Assembly (NCBI GenBank): GCA_003075315.1
Contig: QDFQ01000001.1
Span: forward strand, 372,001 to 436,000
Direction of reading: 5' to 3'
Length of the DNA: 64,000 bases
DNA from: Arthrobacter sp. TPD3018
GTDB taxonomy: Bacteria; Pseudomonadota; Alphaproteobacteria; Sphingomonadales; Sphingomonadaceae
Position 1 is the stretch's first letter, and each line of letters begins with the position of its first letter. Below are positions 34,499-43,584 of the stretch, piece after piece. The position numbers were made by a program, and so were the translations under genes. Below the pieces are notes generated by a model. The model was not told where the DNA came from. It searched no databases and saw only the letters and a list, made by a program, of their open reading frames with translations.

Positions 34499-34604
34499 GT
34501 CACTCCGGACTTGTTCCGGAGTCCACTCCTCCACCAAGGAAGGGCAAGAGGCTCAGGCCCTCCCCCTCGCCGCGGAGTGGACCCCGGAACGAGTCCGGGG
34601 TGAC
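34499..34604. repeat. Dispersed inverted repeat pair (GTCACTCCGGAC type)
   Basis: Arms GTCACTCCGGACTTGTTCCG and GAACGAGTCCGGGGTGAC flank about 70 bases. A half copy lies at 53866-53896. Placed directly next to a pair of the first type, it fills the hpd-hmgA intergenic region, so the two genes may be transcribed with reduced coupling. Confidence 0.78.
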
Positions 34605-34616
34605 GGGGGAAGTGGG

Positions 34617-35702
34617 TCAGGCGTCGATGGTAATTACGCCGCGGCGGATCTGATCCAGCTCGATGCTTTCATACAGCGCCTGGAAATTGCCGTTGCCGAA
34701 GCCCTCGTTGCCCTTGCGCTGGATGATTTCGAAGAAGATCGGGCCGACCATGGTTTCGGTGAAGATCTGGAGCAGCAAGCCCTCTTCGCCGACGTTGCCG
34801 TCGATCAGGATGCGGTTCTGGCGCAGGCGTTCCAGGTCCTCGCCATGGCCGGGCACGCGCTTGTCGACGAGTTCGTAATAGGTCTCGATCGTGTCCTGCA
34901 GCTTGACGCCGCGCGACCGCAGCTTTTCGACCGTGGTGTAGATATCGTCGGTGGTCAGTGCGAGGTGCTGGATGCCTTCACCGTTGTAATCGCGGATGAA
35001 TTCCTCGATCTGGCTCTTGTCGTCCTGGCTCTCGTTCAAGGGGATGCGGATCGCGCGGTCGGGGGCGATCATCGCCTGGCTGAACAGGCCGGTCGCCTTG
35101 CCCTTGATGTCGAAATACTTCTGCTCTTCGAAGCCGAAGATCTGGCCGTAGAAGGCCGACCAGGTGCGCATCTGGCCACGGCGGACGTTGTGCGTCAGAT
35201 GGTCGAGCAGGTCGAGGCCGACGTTGTTCTCGGCTTCCGCCTCCGCTGCGCCGGGCACCTGATCCCAATCGTCATAGACGCTGCCTTCGGCGCCATGGCG
35301 ATCGACGAGGTACAGTAGCGAACCGCCGATGCCTTCCAGCGCGGGGATGCCGTCGAGCGACTGACCGGCGGGGGCGGGCTTGGCGCCGCGCGCGATCGCC
35401 GCGTCATAGGCTCCTCGCGCGTCCTGCACCCGGAACGCCATCGCGCTCGCCGACGGGCCGTGCGCCGCGCGGAAGTCGGCGGCGTGGCCGCTGTCTTCGC
35501 GGTTGATCAGCAGGTTGATGCGGCCCTGCTTGTAGCGGGTGATGGCGCGCGTCTTGTGCGTCGAGGCGGGGACGAAGCCCAATGCCTCGAACTGCCTGGC
35601 CAGTGCATCCGGATCGGGCGAGGTGAATTCGCAGAATTCGAAGCCGTCGAGCCCCATCGGGTTGACGTCGATATGGTCGTCGGTCTGGGCGGCATCGGTC
35701 AT
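34617..35702 (-). CDS. hpd: 4-hydroxyphenylpyruvate dioxygenase
   Basis: A 361-residue non-haem iron enzyme that turns 4-hydroxyphenylpyruvate into homogentisate, the substrate of HmgA. GLDGFEFCEFTSPDPDALARQF begins the N-terminal vicinal-oxygen-chelate domain. In the C-terminal domain DLLDHLTHNVRRGQM and GIQHLALTTDDI supply the iron histidines, and GPIFFEIIQRKGNEGFGNGNF the glutamate and the conserved tail. The start MTDAAQTDDH is preceded by GGAAGG; an ATG nine codons upstream is less likely. It is divergent from a MarR gene that probably regulates it. Confidence 0.97.
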   Translation of the reverse strand: MTDAAQTDDHIDVNPMGLDGFEFCEFTSPDPDALARQFEALGFVPASTHKTRAITRYKQGRINLLINREDSGHAADFRAAHGPSASAMAFRVQDARGAYDAAIARGAKPAPAGQSLDGIPALEGIGGSLLYLVDRHGAEGSVYDDWDQVPGAAEAEAENNVGLDLLDHLTHNVRRGQMRTWSAFYGQIFGFEEQKYFDIKGKATGLFSQAMIAPDRAIRIPLNESQDDKSQIEEFIRDYNGEGIQHLALTTDDIYTTVEKLRSRGVKLQDTIETYYELVDKRVPGHGEDLERLRQNRILIDGNVGEEGLLLQIFTETMVGPIFFEIIQRKGNEGFGNGNFQALYESIELDQIRRGVITIDA

Positions 35703-35721
35703 CAGTCTGGCCTTCCGAGAT

Positions 35722-35776
35722 GGTATCATCCGTTACCAAACCCTGCGACATTGCCAAACTGGTGTCAACTGATACG
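35722..35776. promoter_or_regulatory. Two related 16-bp candidate operators between hpd and the MarR gene
   Basis: The sites at 35722-35737 (GGTATCATCCGTTACC) and 35761-35776 (GGTGTCAACTGATACG) agree at 11 of 16 positions and each is an imperfect dyad. The second contains TTGACA on the minus strand, a plausible -35 for hpd. This arrangement is what an autoregulating MarR repressor would bind. The sites are seen; binding is inference. Confidence 0.5.
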
Positions 35777-35784
35777 AATGCGGC

Positions 35785-36258
35785 ATGGCCGACCCACGCC
35801 CAGCCTCGTCGCCCGCGCCATCGTTGGTTTTGGCCGATTTTATCCCGTACCGGCTGTCGGTGACGTCCAACCTCGTCAGCGATTCGATTGCGCGGACCTA
35901 TGAGGCGTTGTTCGGGCTGACGATTCCGGAATGGCGGCTGATCGCGGTGATCGCCGAAACGGGCGGCATCACGCAGCAGGCGATCGGCCGGGCCACGCGG
36001 ATGGACAAGGTGACGGTCAGCCGCGCGGCGATCGCGCTGGTCGACCGGGGGTTGCTCGACCGGCGCGGCAATCCGGAGGACCGGCGGTCGCACCTGCTCG
36101 ACCTGACCGACGCGGGGCGCGACCTGTATGCGGTGGTGGCGCCCAAGGCGCTGGACCTGGAAAGCCGCATCTTTTCGCAATTCCCGGCCGACGACGTCGC
36201 GCGGTTCATGGAGATGCTGCGCCGGGTCGAGGCGGTGACGCTGGCGCTCGACACCTGA
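35785..36258 (+). CDS. MarR family transcriptional regulator (likely of tyrosine catabolism)
   Basis: A 157-residue winged-helix regulator. FIPYRLSVTSNLVSDSIARTYE and LTIPEWRLIAVIAETGGITQQAIG lead into the recognition region RATRMDKVTVSRAAIALVDRGLL and the wing NPEDRRSHLLDLTDAGRDLY. It is divergent from hpd with 82 bases between the starts and a repeated dyad inside them, so it likely controls hpd and itself, perhaps responding to a homogentisate-pathway intermediate. No cysteine switch is obvious. Confidence 0.9.
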   Translation: MADPRPASSPAPSLVLADFIPYRLSVTSNLVSDSIARTYEALFGLTIPEWRLIAVIAETGGITQQAIGRATRMDKVTVSRAAIALVDRGLLDRRGNPEDRRSHLLDLTDAGRDLYAVVAPKALDLESRIFSQFPADDVARFMEMLRRVEAVTLALDT

Positions 36259-36380
36259 TCGCATCCTGCAGCGCATTCCCACATCGCGAACACCGCTCTG
36301 GCACAATCGTGCGACAATTGGCGTTTACGCGCCGGCCGGTCGCCACAGGGATGGCGGCGGGTAAGAGGGACAAGCGAATC

Positions 36381-39038
36381 ATGCGGATCGTTGCGGCGAT
36401 GATGGTGGCGGCAAGCTGGCCGGCGATGGCGCTGGCGCAAGAGGTGCCGGCGCCCGTGCAGGCACCGGTTCCCGCTCCGACGCCGAATCCGACGACGCCT
36501 GTGCCCGCGGCGGCGACCGCACAGGCCGCACCCGCGACCCCGGCGGCGCCACCCGCCGCGCCGGCGGAGGAGGACAGCGAAGAGGGCGATATCGTCGTCA
36601 CCGGCCGCAAGCCGGTGGGCTCCGTCGTCGGCGACATCCCCGCCGAACAGACGCTGAGCCCCGCCGACGTGCGCAGCTATGGCGTCAGCAGCGTGTCCGA
36701 CCTGCTCACCGAACTGGGGCCGCAGACGCAGAGCGGCGCGGGTGGACCGCCGGTGGTGCTGCTCGACGGGCATCGCATCTCGGGCTTCCAGGAGATCCGC
36801 GACATCCCGACCGAGGCGATCCTGCGCGTCGATATTCTACCCGAAGAGGTCGCGCTGAAATACGGCTATACCGCCGACCAGAAGGTGGTGAATTTCGTGC
36901 TGCGCCGCCGCTTCCGGGCGACGACGGTCGAGCTGGCCGACAAGGGCGCGACCGAAGGCGGCAGCAACACGCCGCAGGGCGAGCTGGACCTGCTGACCAT
37001 CCGCCAGGGCGCGCGGCTCAACATCCACAGCAAATACCAGCAGACCTCGGCGCTGACCGAATCGGAGCGCGACATCGCCGCCGCGTCGACCGAAGGCCAG
37101 ACCAACAATTTCGATCAGCGGCCGTATCGCACGCTGCTGCCGTTCAGCCGCAGCTTCGGCACCAACGCGACCTATGCCAAGACGATCGGCGAGGACATCA
37201 ACGCCTCGATCAACGGCGAGATTGCGGCGACGCAGAGCACCGGCCAGTTCGGCCTTCCGCTCGACGGCACCGGCGCGCCGGTTAGCGGTGACCCGCTGCG
37301 TCAGCAGACCAACGGCGTCACCGGGCACCTCGGCACCAGCTTCAACGGGCGGTTGAGCCCGCGCTGGCTGTGGACGGTGACGGGATCGTTCGACCGCGCC
37401 GACACGCGCACGATCGGCGATACGGTGAGCGGCCGCGGCACCAACCGCGCGCATTCGGTGTCGAATGCCGGCGATCTGGAGGCGCTGGTCAACGGGCCGC
37501 TGTTCACGCTGCCCGCGGGCGACGTGACGACGGCGGTGCGCGTCGGCGCACAGACCAGCCAGTTCACCAGCAACTCGCTGCGCGCGGGGCTGGTCAGCGG
37601 CGGCCGGGTGTCGCGCGATCAGGCGAATGCGCGCGTCAACATCGACCTGCCGATCGCCAGCAAATCGCGCGCCGTGCTGCCGTTCCTCGGCAATCTGTCG
37701 ATCAACGGCAACGCGGCGGTCAATCAGCTGTCCGACTTCGGCACGCTGACCGCCTATGGCTATGGGGTGAACTGGGCGCCGATCAATGCGATCCGCGTCA
37801 TCGGGTCGATCAACCAGCAGGACGTCGCACCGACCGCACAGCAGCTGGGCAACCCCACGGTCGTGACGCCGAACGTGCGCGTCTTCGACTATGTGCAGGG
37901 CCAGACGGTGACGGTGACGACGATCAGCGGCGGCAACCCGGGCTTGCGCGAGAGCAGCCGCCGCGTGACCAAGCTGGGCGTGACGATCCGGCCGATCGAC
38001 CAGACCGACCTGACGATCATCGGCAACTACACCAAGCAGGATACGCGCAACCCGATCCAGGGCTTCCCGTCGCCGACTGCGGTGATCGAGTCGGCATTCC
38101 CGGACCGCTTCAGCCGCGACGCCGACGGCGAGTTGACCCGACTCGATACGCGGCCGGTCAATTTCGCCCGGGCGGAGAGCTCCGAATTCCGCTGGGGCAT
38201 CAATTTCTCCAAGCCGATCAAGTCCAAGGTCCAAAAGCAGATCGAGGCGTTCCGTGCCGGCACCGGCCCCAATCCGTTCGCCGGCTTGCGCTTCCCCGGT
38301 GCGGACGGACGGCGGCGTGGCGGTGGTGGCGAAGGGGCAGGTTCGGGTGGAGGCGCGGGCTCCCCACCAGCGGGCGGCGACCAGAATGCGACGCAGGGCA
38401 CCAGCGGGCAGGCCGGTGACGGTTCGGCGGCGCGCCCGAACCAACAGGCCGATGGTGGCGACCGGCCGCGCGGCGGCTTCGGCGGTCCGGGTGGCGGCGG
38501 CCGTGGCTTCGGTGGCGGCGGGTTCGGGGGTGGCCGCGGCGGCGCTGGCGGTGGCCGCGTCCAGTTCGCCTTCTACCACACCTGGCACCTGGTCCAGCGG
38601 ACCACGATCGCCAACGGTGGTCCGGTGCTCGACCTGCTCAACGGCGATGCGCTGGGATCGAACGGTGGCCAGCCGCGGCATGAATTCCAAGGGCAAGCGG
38701 GCTATTCGAACAACGGCATCGGCGTGCGCCTGTCGGCCAATTATGCGACCGGCACGCGGGTGAATGGCGGCACCGCGGCGAACCCGCAGACGCTCAACTT
38801 CTCCGGCCTCGCGACCGCCGACCTGCGGCTGTTCGCCGATCTGGGCCAGCAGCTCAGTCTGGTGAAGGCGCATCCGTGGATCCGCGGTACGCGCGTCACC
38901 TTCTCGGTCAGCAACATCTTCAACAGTCGCCAGCGCGTGACCGACGCCACGGGCGTGACGCCGATCAGCTACCAGCCCGATTATCAGGACCCGATCGGGC
39001 GGACGGTGCGGCTATCGTTGCGGAAGCTGTTCTTCTAA
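36381..39038 (+). CDS. TonB-dependent receptor with glycine-rich insert
   Basis: An 885-residue outer-membrane protein. The signal peptide MRIVAAMMVAASWPAMALA is followed by a long Pro/Ala linker and a DIVVTG TonB-box-like motif. The plug domain has VVLLDGHRISGFQEIRDIPTEAI and VDILPEEVALKYGY, and a beta-barrel ends in RTVRLSLRKLFF with terminal Phe. Around residues 640-725 is a low-complexity stretch rich in Gly/Arg/Pro/Gln, unusual inside a barrel. The start has GAGGGACAAG upstream. The substrate is unknown. It overlaps the convergent ABC permease gene by four bases. Confidence 0.87.
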   Translation: MRIVAAMMVAASWPAMALAQEVPAPVQAPVPAPTPNPTTPVPAAATAQAAPATPAAPPAAPAEEDSEEGDIVVTGRKPVGSVVGDIPAEQTLSPADVRSYGVSSVSDLLTELGPQTQSGAGGPPVVLLDGHRISGFQEIRDIPTEAILRVDILPEEVALKYGYTADQKVVNFVLRRRFRATTVELADKGATEGGSNTPQGELDLLTIRQGARLNIHSKYQQTSALTESERDIAAASTEGQTNNFDQRPYRTLLPFSRSFGTNATYAKTIGEDINASINGEIAATQSTGQFGLPLDGTGAPVSGDPLRQQTNGVTGHLGTSFNGRLSPRWLWTVTGSFDRADTRTIGDTVSGRGTNRAHSVSNAGDLEALVNGPLFTLPAGDVTTAVRVGAQTSQFTSNSLRAGLVSGGRVSRDQANARVNIDLPIASKSRAVLPFLGNLSINGNAAVNQLSDFGTLTAYGYGVNWAPINAIRVIGSINQQDVAPTAQQLGNPTVVTPNVRVFDYVQGQTVTVTTISGGNPGLRESSRRVTKLGVTIRPIDQTDLTIIGNYTKQDTRNPIQGFPSPTAVIESAFPDRFSRDADGELTRLDTRPVNFARAESSEFRWGINFSKPIKSKVQKQIEAFRAGTGPNPFAGLRFPGADGRRRGGGGEGAGSGGGAGSPPAGGDQNATQGTSGQAGDGSAARPNQQADGGDRPRGGFGGPGGGGRGFGGGGFGGGRGGAGGGRVQFAFYHTWHLVQRTTIANGGPVLDLLNGDALGSNGGQPRHEFQGQAGYSNNGIGVRLSANYATGTRVNGGTAANPQTLNFSGLATADLRLFADLGQQLSLVKAHPWIRGTRVTFSVSNIFNSRQRVTDATGVTPISYQPDYQDPIGRTVRLSLRKLFF

Positions 39039-40570
39039 AGGCCGATCCGCCGGGCGAGCCAGTCCGCCGCCTGGTCGGGGGTCTGCTTGTCGGCGTCGCG
39101 GTCGACGCGATAGTTCGCCTCGCGCATCGCGGTGACGGGGATGCGGCCGGCGAGCGGCTGGAGCGCCGCGACGAAGGTAGCGTCCTTCGCACGGCGCGGG
39201 GCGACAAGCAGCAGCGCGTCGTAGCTCGGGATGGCGTGCTTGGGATCGGTAAGGACGGTCAGCCCGTCCGCGGCGATCCGGCCGTCGGAGGAGAAAGCGG
39301 AAATTACGTCCGCCTCACCGCTCGCGAGCGCGCGGTACATGAAGGTCGGCGCGTAGGATTTGGCCGCGGCGAAGCGCAGAGGATAGGCGCGGCGCACCGC
39401 CGCCCATTCGGGCCGTTCAAGAAATTCGAGGTCGCTGCCGAATTTGAGTGAGGGCGCGGCGGCGACAAGGTCGGCCAGACTGGCGATTCCTCGCGCTTTG
39501 GCGTCCGCTCCTCGCATCGCAAAGGCATAAGCGTTTTCGAAGCCCAAGGGGCCGATCAGGCGCACGCCGCTGCTGCCTTGTGCCCAGCGGCCGATCGCGG
39601 CGACCATCGCGCGGCGGTCCGGCACGTCGCTGCGGTGCATCTGGCCGTTCCACAGCGTGCCGGCGTAATCGACATAGACGTCGACATCGTTGCCCGCGAG
39701 CGCACCATAGACCACCGCCGAGCCGAGGCCATCGCGATAGCGCACGGTATAGCCGGCGCGGGTCAGCCGGTCGCCGATCAGCCGGGCGAGAATATATTGT
39801 TCGGAGAAGTTCTTGGCGCCGATCGTCACGACCTTCGTGTCAGCGCGCTGCCACAGCGGCGCGGTGGCGAGTGCGAGGCCGGCGACGAGCGCGATCAGCG
39901 CGCCGATCCACAGCGGCCGGCGGCGGTGCGCGATGCCGCGTTCGATAAGGCCGATGAGTGCGTCGGTGACGAGCGCCAGCCCGGCGGCGGCGGTGCAGCC
40001 CGCCAGCACCAGCACCCAGTTCTGCGTCTGCAGACCCGCGAAGATCATGTCGCCGAGGCTGGGTTGGCCGACCGTCGTGGAAAGCGTCGCGGCGCCGATC
40101 GTCCACACCGCGGCGGTGCGGATGCCGGCGACCAGCACCGGCAGCGCGAGAGGCGCTTCGACCAGGCGTAGCTTCTGCGCGGGCGTCATGCCGACCGCAT
40201 CCGCCGCCTGGGTGACGGCGGGATCGATGCCGACAAGGCCGGCGACGCCGTTGCGGATGATCGGCAGCAGCGCATAGAGCGTCAGCGCGATCAGCGAGGG
40301 CAGGAAGCCGAGCGCCGGGATCCCGCCGCCGACCAGCCCCGACAGCCACAATAGCAGCGGGTAGAAGAGCGCGAGCAGCGCCAGCGCCGGGATCGTCTGG
40401 ATCAGGCTGGCGATCCCCAGGATCGCGGTGCCGATCCGCGGGCGGCGCGCGGCGAGAATGGCGAGCGGCAGGCTGATCGCGATACCGATGGCCAGCGCCG
40501 CTGCCGACAGCAGGACGTGCTGGGCGAGCAGGGGCGGCACGCGGCCGAGTGCGGCGAGAAGGGCGTTCAT
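39035..40570 (-). CDS. ABC importer permease fused to substrate-binding domain (glycine betaine/choline type)
   Basis: A 511-residue fusion. The first 200 or so residues form a permease with about six membrane helices (LLSAAALAIGIAISLPLAIL; GVAGLVGIDPAVTQAADAVGM). The rest is an OpuAC/OsmF-type binding domain starting VVTIGAKNFSEQYILARLIGDRL. YRDGLGSAVVYGALAGNDVDVYVDYAGTLW and PSYDALLLVAPRRAKD are typical. The ligands are likely quaternary ammonium compounds, but sequence does not fix this. The start overlaps the ATPase stop (ATGA). The fusion means a two-gene operon makes the whole importer. Confidence 0.92.
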   Translation of the reverse strand: MNALLAALGRVPPLLAQHVLLSAAALAIGIAISLPLAILAARRPRIGTAILGIASLIQTIPALALLALFYPLLLWLSGLVGGGIPALGFLPSLIALTLYALLPIIRNGVAGLVGIDPAVTQAADAVGMTPAQKLRLVEAPLALPVLVAGIRTAAVWTIGAATLSTTVGQPSLGDMIFAGLQTQNWVLVLAGCTAAAGLALVTDALIGLIERGIAHRRRPLWIGALIALVAGLALATAPLWQRADTKVVTIGAKNFSEQYILARLIGDRLTRAGYTVRYRDGLGSAVVYGALAGNDVDVYVDYAGTLWNGQMHRSDVPDRRAMVAAIGRWAQGSSGVRLIGPLGFENAYAFAMRGADAKARGIASLADLVAAAPSLKFGSDLEFLERPEWAAVRRAYPLRFAAAKSYAPTFMYRALASGEADVISAFSSDGRIAADGLTVLTDPKHAIPSYDALLLVAPRRAKDATFVAALQPLAGRIPVTAMREANYRVDRDADKQTPDQAADWLARRIGL

Positions 40571-41319
40571 CGTGCCATCTCGCGCAGCCGTTCGGCCTGG
40601 TCGCGCGGCACCGCGACCAGCGCCTGCGCGGTGTCGCCGCCTTCGCCGCGCAGCAGCTGGGCGGGGGTGGCGTCCGCGACGAGCCTGCCCGCCTGCATCA
40701 CCAGCACGCGGTCGGCGAGCAGCAAGGCTTCGGCCATGTCGTGCGTGACGAGGATCGTCGTGAGGCCGAGGCGATCGTGCAGCGCGCGGATCTCCTGGCC
40801 CAGCGCATCGCGCGTCACCGGATCGAGCGCGCCGAACGCTTCGTCGAGCAGCAGCAATTTGGCACCCGGCGCGAGTGCCCGGGCGATGGCGACACGCTGG
40901 CGCTGCCCGCCCGACAGCGCATCGGGCCTGCGGCCGGCGAGTTCGCGCGGCAAGGCGACGAGATCGAGCAGTGCGGGCACATCCACGGGCGGCCCTCCGG
41001 CGATGCGCGGACCAATCGCGATATTCTCCGCGACGGTCATGTGCGGGAACAGGCCGATCGACTGAAAGACATAGCCGATGCCCCGGCGCAGCGCCGGCGC
41101 GGGGCGGGTGGCGACGTCGGCATCGTCGATCAGCACGCGGCCGTCGCTCGGCTCGACCAGACGGTTGACGGTCTTGAGCAAGGTCGACTTGCCGGAGCCG
41201 GATGCGCCCACCAGCGCGACGAATTGACCCGCAGGGACCGTTGCGGAAACGCCATCGACCGCGACCGTGTCGTCGAACCTCTTGGTCACGGCATCGAAGC
41301 GGAGCGATTCTGCTGGCAT
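40567..41319 (-). CDS. ABC transporter ATP-binding protein (osmoprotectant type)
   Basis: A 250-residue ATPase. Walker A is GASGSGKST in VALVGASGSGKSTLLKTVNRL, the Q-loop is GYVFQSIGLFPHMTVAENIAIG, the signature LSGGQRQRVAIARAL, Walker B LLLLDEAFGALD and the switch VTHDMAEA. NRLVEPSDGRVLIDD is close to ProV/OpuCA-type proteins. The start MPAESLRF lacks a clear ribosome binding site. It is the first gene of the pair with the fused permease/binding protein and divergent from an SDR gene. Confidence 0.93.
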   Translation of the reverse strand: MPAESLRFDAVTKRFDDTVAVDGVSATVPAGQFVALVGASGSGKSTLLKTVNRLVEPSDGRVLIDDADVATRPAPALRRGIGYVFQSIGLFPHMTVAENIAIGPRIAGGPPVDVPALLDLVALPRELAGRRPDALSGGQRQRVAIARALAPGAKLLLLDEAFGALDPVTRDALGQEIRALHDRLGLTTILVTHDMAEALLLADRVLVMQAGRLVADATPAQLLRGEGGDTAQALVAVPRDQAERLREMAR

Positions 41320-41370
41320 CGGGGCCGACGATGCGGGATGCCTGATGCAAAGTCCAATAGGGAGAGCGAG

Positions 41371-42159
41371 ATGGGCGAGCGGAAGGCGATCTTCATCACC
41401 GGCGGCGGATCGGGTATCGGCCGCGCGGTCGGGCGGCTGTTCGCGAGCCGCGGCTGGCTGGTCGGCGTGGCCGACGTCAATGCGGGCGGACTTGCCGAGA
41501 CACTGGCGGCGCTGCCGGGCGAGGGGCACCAGAGCTATGTCATGGACGTGCGCGATCGCGATGCGTGGACGGCGAGCCTCGACGGCTTCACGCGCGTCAG
41601 CGGCGGGCGGCTCGACGTCTTGTTCAACAACGCCGGTATCGGCACCGGCGGGCCGATCGCGACCGCCAGCTTCGACGAGATCGACCGGACGGTCGCGATC
41701 AACTTCACCGGTGTGCTGAACGGCGCGCGCATCGGCCATACGTATCTGGCAAGGACGCCGGGGTCGGTGCTGCTCAACACGTCATCGGCGTCGGGCATCT
41801 ATGGCTCGTCGGGGCTGGCAACCTATTCGGCGACCAAGTTCGCGGTGCGGGGATTGAGCGAGGCGCTGGACGGCGAATGGTCGGCGGAGGGCATCAAGGT
41901 GCGCTGCCTGCTGCCGAGCTTCATCGAAACGCCGCTGCTGAACGGCGTGTCGTCGGGCAGCAACCGCACCATCCGGGAGAGTGTGACCGGCGCAGGGCTG
42001 GAGCTGACGCCGGTCGACGTGGTCGCGGAGGCCGCGTGGAAGGCGGTGCATGGCGACGCGGTCCACACCTATGTCGGCAAGACCGCGGAGCGGATGCGCT
42101 TCGCCGCGCGCTGGATGCCGGGATCGCTACGCAAGCGGATGCGGCGGGCGATGCGGTAG
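41371..42159 (+). CDS. SDR family oxidoreductase
   Basis: A 262-residue short-chain dehydrogenase/reductase. The cofactor motif TGGGSGIG is at 10-17, NNAG at 86-89, the serine in LLNTSSASGIYG around 138-139 and the catalytic pair Tyr152-x3-Lys156 in YSATK. An aspartate in GVADVN suggests NAD(H) preference. AGGGAGAGCGAG precedes the ATG. It is divergent from the ABC ATPase (51 bases) and convergent with the carbinolamine dehydratase gene across a strong hairpin. The substrate is not known. Confidence 0.93.
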   Translation: MGERKAIFITGGGSGIGRAVGRLFASRGWLVGVADVNAGGLAETLAALPGEGHQSYVMDVRDRDAWTASLDGFTRVSGGRLDVLFNNAGIGTGGPIATASFDEIDRTVAINFTGVLNGARIGHTYLARTPGSVLLNTSSASGIYGSSGLATYSATKFAVRGLSEALDGEWSAEGIKVRCLLPSFIETPLLNGVSSGSNRTIRESVTGAGLELTPVDVVAEAAWKAVHGDAVHTYVGKTAERMRFAARWMPGSLRKRMRRAMR

Positions 42160-42187
42160 GTTGGGAAACTGCGGCACATTTCCCCCG

Positions 42188-42218
42188 CTCGTCATCCCCG
42201 CGAAGGCGGGATGACGAG
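42188..42218. terminator. Hairpin (half of the GTCATCCC repeat) between convergent genes
   Basis: CTCGTCATCCC (42188-42198) pairs with GGGATGACGAG (42208-42218), with CGC/GCG extension and a GAAG loop. It lies between the ends of two convergent genes, so it could act as a bidirectional transcript end even without a T-run. It also matches one arm of the dispersed repeat pairs. Confidence 0.6.
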
Positions 42219-42251
42219 AGTGGGTGACGGTGGGTGGGAAATGCGTTGCGG

Positions 42252-42545
42252 CTATTCGTCGACGATTGCGTCGATCGCCTCGGCCATGTCGATGTCGCGG
42301 TGGCTGAGGCCGCCGGCATCATGCGTGGTCAGCAGGATTTCGACGCGGTTGTAAACGTTCTTCCATTCGGGATGGTGGTTCGCCTTTTCCGCCATCAGCG
42401 CGACCTGCGTCATGAAGCCGAACGCCTCGACGAAATCGGCGAACACCAGGCTGCGGGTGATCGCGTCGCGGGCCTCGTCATAATCCCATTCGGGCAGGCC
42501 ATCGAGCGCATCGGCGCGGTCGGTTTCGCTGAGAGCCTCGATCAT
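42252..42545 (-). CDS. phhB: 4a-hydroxytetrahydrobiopterin (pterin carbinolamine) dehydratase
   Basis: A 97-residue PCD/DCoH protein that regenerates the pterin cofactor of phenylalanine hydroxylase. The active-site block [28 protein letters not shown] contains the conserved His-His-Pro and downstream His. The length is typical. Since phenylalanine hydroxylase supplies tyrosine, this fits with the hpd/hmgA pathway about 7 kb away, though no hydroxylase gene is in the window. It is divergent from the metallopeptidase gene (35 bases). Confidence 0.95.
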   Translation of the reverse strand: MIEALSETDRADALDGLPEWDYDEARDAITRSLVFADFVEAFGFMTQVALMAEKANHHPEWKNVYNRVEILLTTHDAGGLSHRDIDMAEAIDAIVDE

Positions 42546-42580
42546 CCGGTCTTCCTTGCTGGAGGGCGTGGCGCCGGGGT

Positions 42581-43033
42581 ATGGCCGTTATCATGGCGCC
42601 GCAAGAATCTAATGGGCAAGAATCCGATCGGCAGGATGCCTACGGCCTGGCGCCGGACGCCGATGCGATCGAGGGGATCGCCCGCGACACGATCGCGCGG
42701 TTGCCCGCGGCGTTCGCGCAGCATCTGGGCGATATCGTCCTGATCGTCGAGGAAGAGGCGGACGACGAGACGCTCGCCGCGCTGGGCCTCGAACACCCGC
42801 TCGATCTGACCGGCCTGTATCATGGCCGACCGATCGGCGAGAAATCGTCGATGGGATCGGGGGCGCTGCCCGATCGCATCCATCTGTACCGGCAGGCGAT
42901 CCTGGCCGAATGGGTGGAGACGGGCGTGCGGCTCGACGATCTCGTCCGCCATGTGACGATCCATGAGATCGGCCATCATTTCGGCCTGTCCGACGACGAC
43001 ATGCATGCGCTGGAAGAGGCGGCCACGGATTGA
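42581..43033 (+). CDS. Metallopeptidase family protein (zincin, PF06262)
   Basis: A 150-residue protein with the zinc motif HEIGHHFGL near its C-terminus and the family region [32 protein letters not shown] and the length of about 130-150 residues are typical. Peptidase activity has not been shown for the family in general. The ATG four codons in (42593) is an alternative start. The stop overlaps the ccmA start (TTGA), so it is probably co-expressed with the haem exporter genes, an arrangement common in this group. Confidence 0.9.
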   Translation: MAVIMAPQESNGQESDRQDAYGLAPDADAIEGIARDTIARLPAAFAQHLGDIVLIVEEEADDETLAALGLEHPLDLTGLYHGRPIGEKSSMGSGALPDRIHLYRQAILAEWVETGVRLDDLVRHVTIHEIGHHFGLSDDDMHALEEAATD

Positions 43034-43584
43034 GCGTCCTGCGGTTCGAGGATGTTGGCTGTCAACGCGGCGGGCGGATGCTGTTCGAGGGGATCGGCTT
43101 TGCGCTCGCGGCGGGCGGCGCCTTGTGCGTCACCGGACCCAATGGCGTCGGCAAGTCGAGCCTGATCCGCATCGCCGCCGGCCTGCTGCGGCCGGTGGAG
43201 GGCGCGGTGACGCGCGAGGGCGACGTCGCCTTGCTGAGCGAGGCGCATGCGCTGGACCCGGAGCGGCCGCTGGCGCTGGCGCTGCGCTATTGGATCGGCG
43301 CCCGGACGGCGGCGGCGCTGGCGGCGGTTGGGCTGGCAGAGGCGGCGGCGGTGCCGGTGCGGCTGCTGTCGACCGGGCAGCGGCGCCGCGCAGGATTGGC
43401 ACGGGTCATCGGAGCAGAGGCGCCGATCTGGCTGCTCGATGAGCCGGCGAACGGGCTAGACGGGGCGGGGGTCGCATTGCTGGAGACGGCGGTCGCGGGC
43501 CATCGTGCGGGCGGCGGCATTGCCGTGGTGGCGACGCATTTGCCGCTTGCGCTGCCGGGCGCGCAGACGCTGGCGCTCGGCTGA
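43030..43584 (+). CDS. ccmA: Haem exporter ATP-binding protein CcmA
   Basis: A 184-residue ABC ATPase of cytochrome c maturation (system I) that, with CcmB, CcmC and CcmD, drives haem release from CcmE. Walker A is GPNGVGKSS, the signature is LSTGQRRRAGLARV and Walker B WLLDEPANGLD. The start is TTG overlapping the upstream stop (TTGA), an unusual initiation codon supported by coupling and by alignment of [10 protein letters not shown] to the family N-terminus. It overlaps ccmB by one base. Confidence 0.92.
   Translation: MSVLRFEDVGCQRGGRMLFEGIGFALAAGGALCVTGPNGVGKSSLIRIAAGLLRPVEGAVTREGDVALLSEAHALDPERPLALALRYWIGARTAAALAAVGLAEAAAVPVRLLSTGQRRRAGLARVIGAEAPIWLLDEPANGLDGAGVALLETAVAGHRAGGGIAVVATHLPLALPGAQTLALG

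Noticed and set aside
36297..36316. TGGCAC...TGC resembling a sigma54 promoter before the TonB receptor
   Set aside because: Spacing and the second element do not fit the consensus TTGCA at the required distance.
36837..38873. Long minus-strand frame opposite the TonB receptor
   Set aside because: Arg/Gln/His-rich shadow product; the plus-strand gene has signal peptide, plug and terminal Phe.
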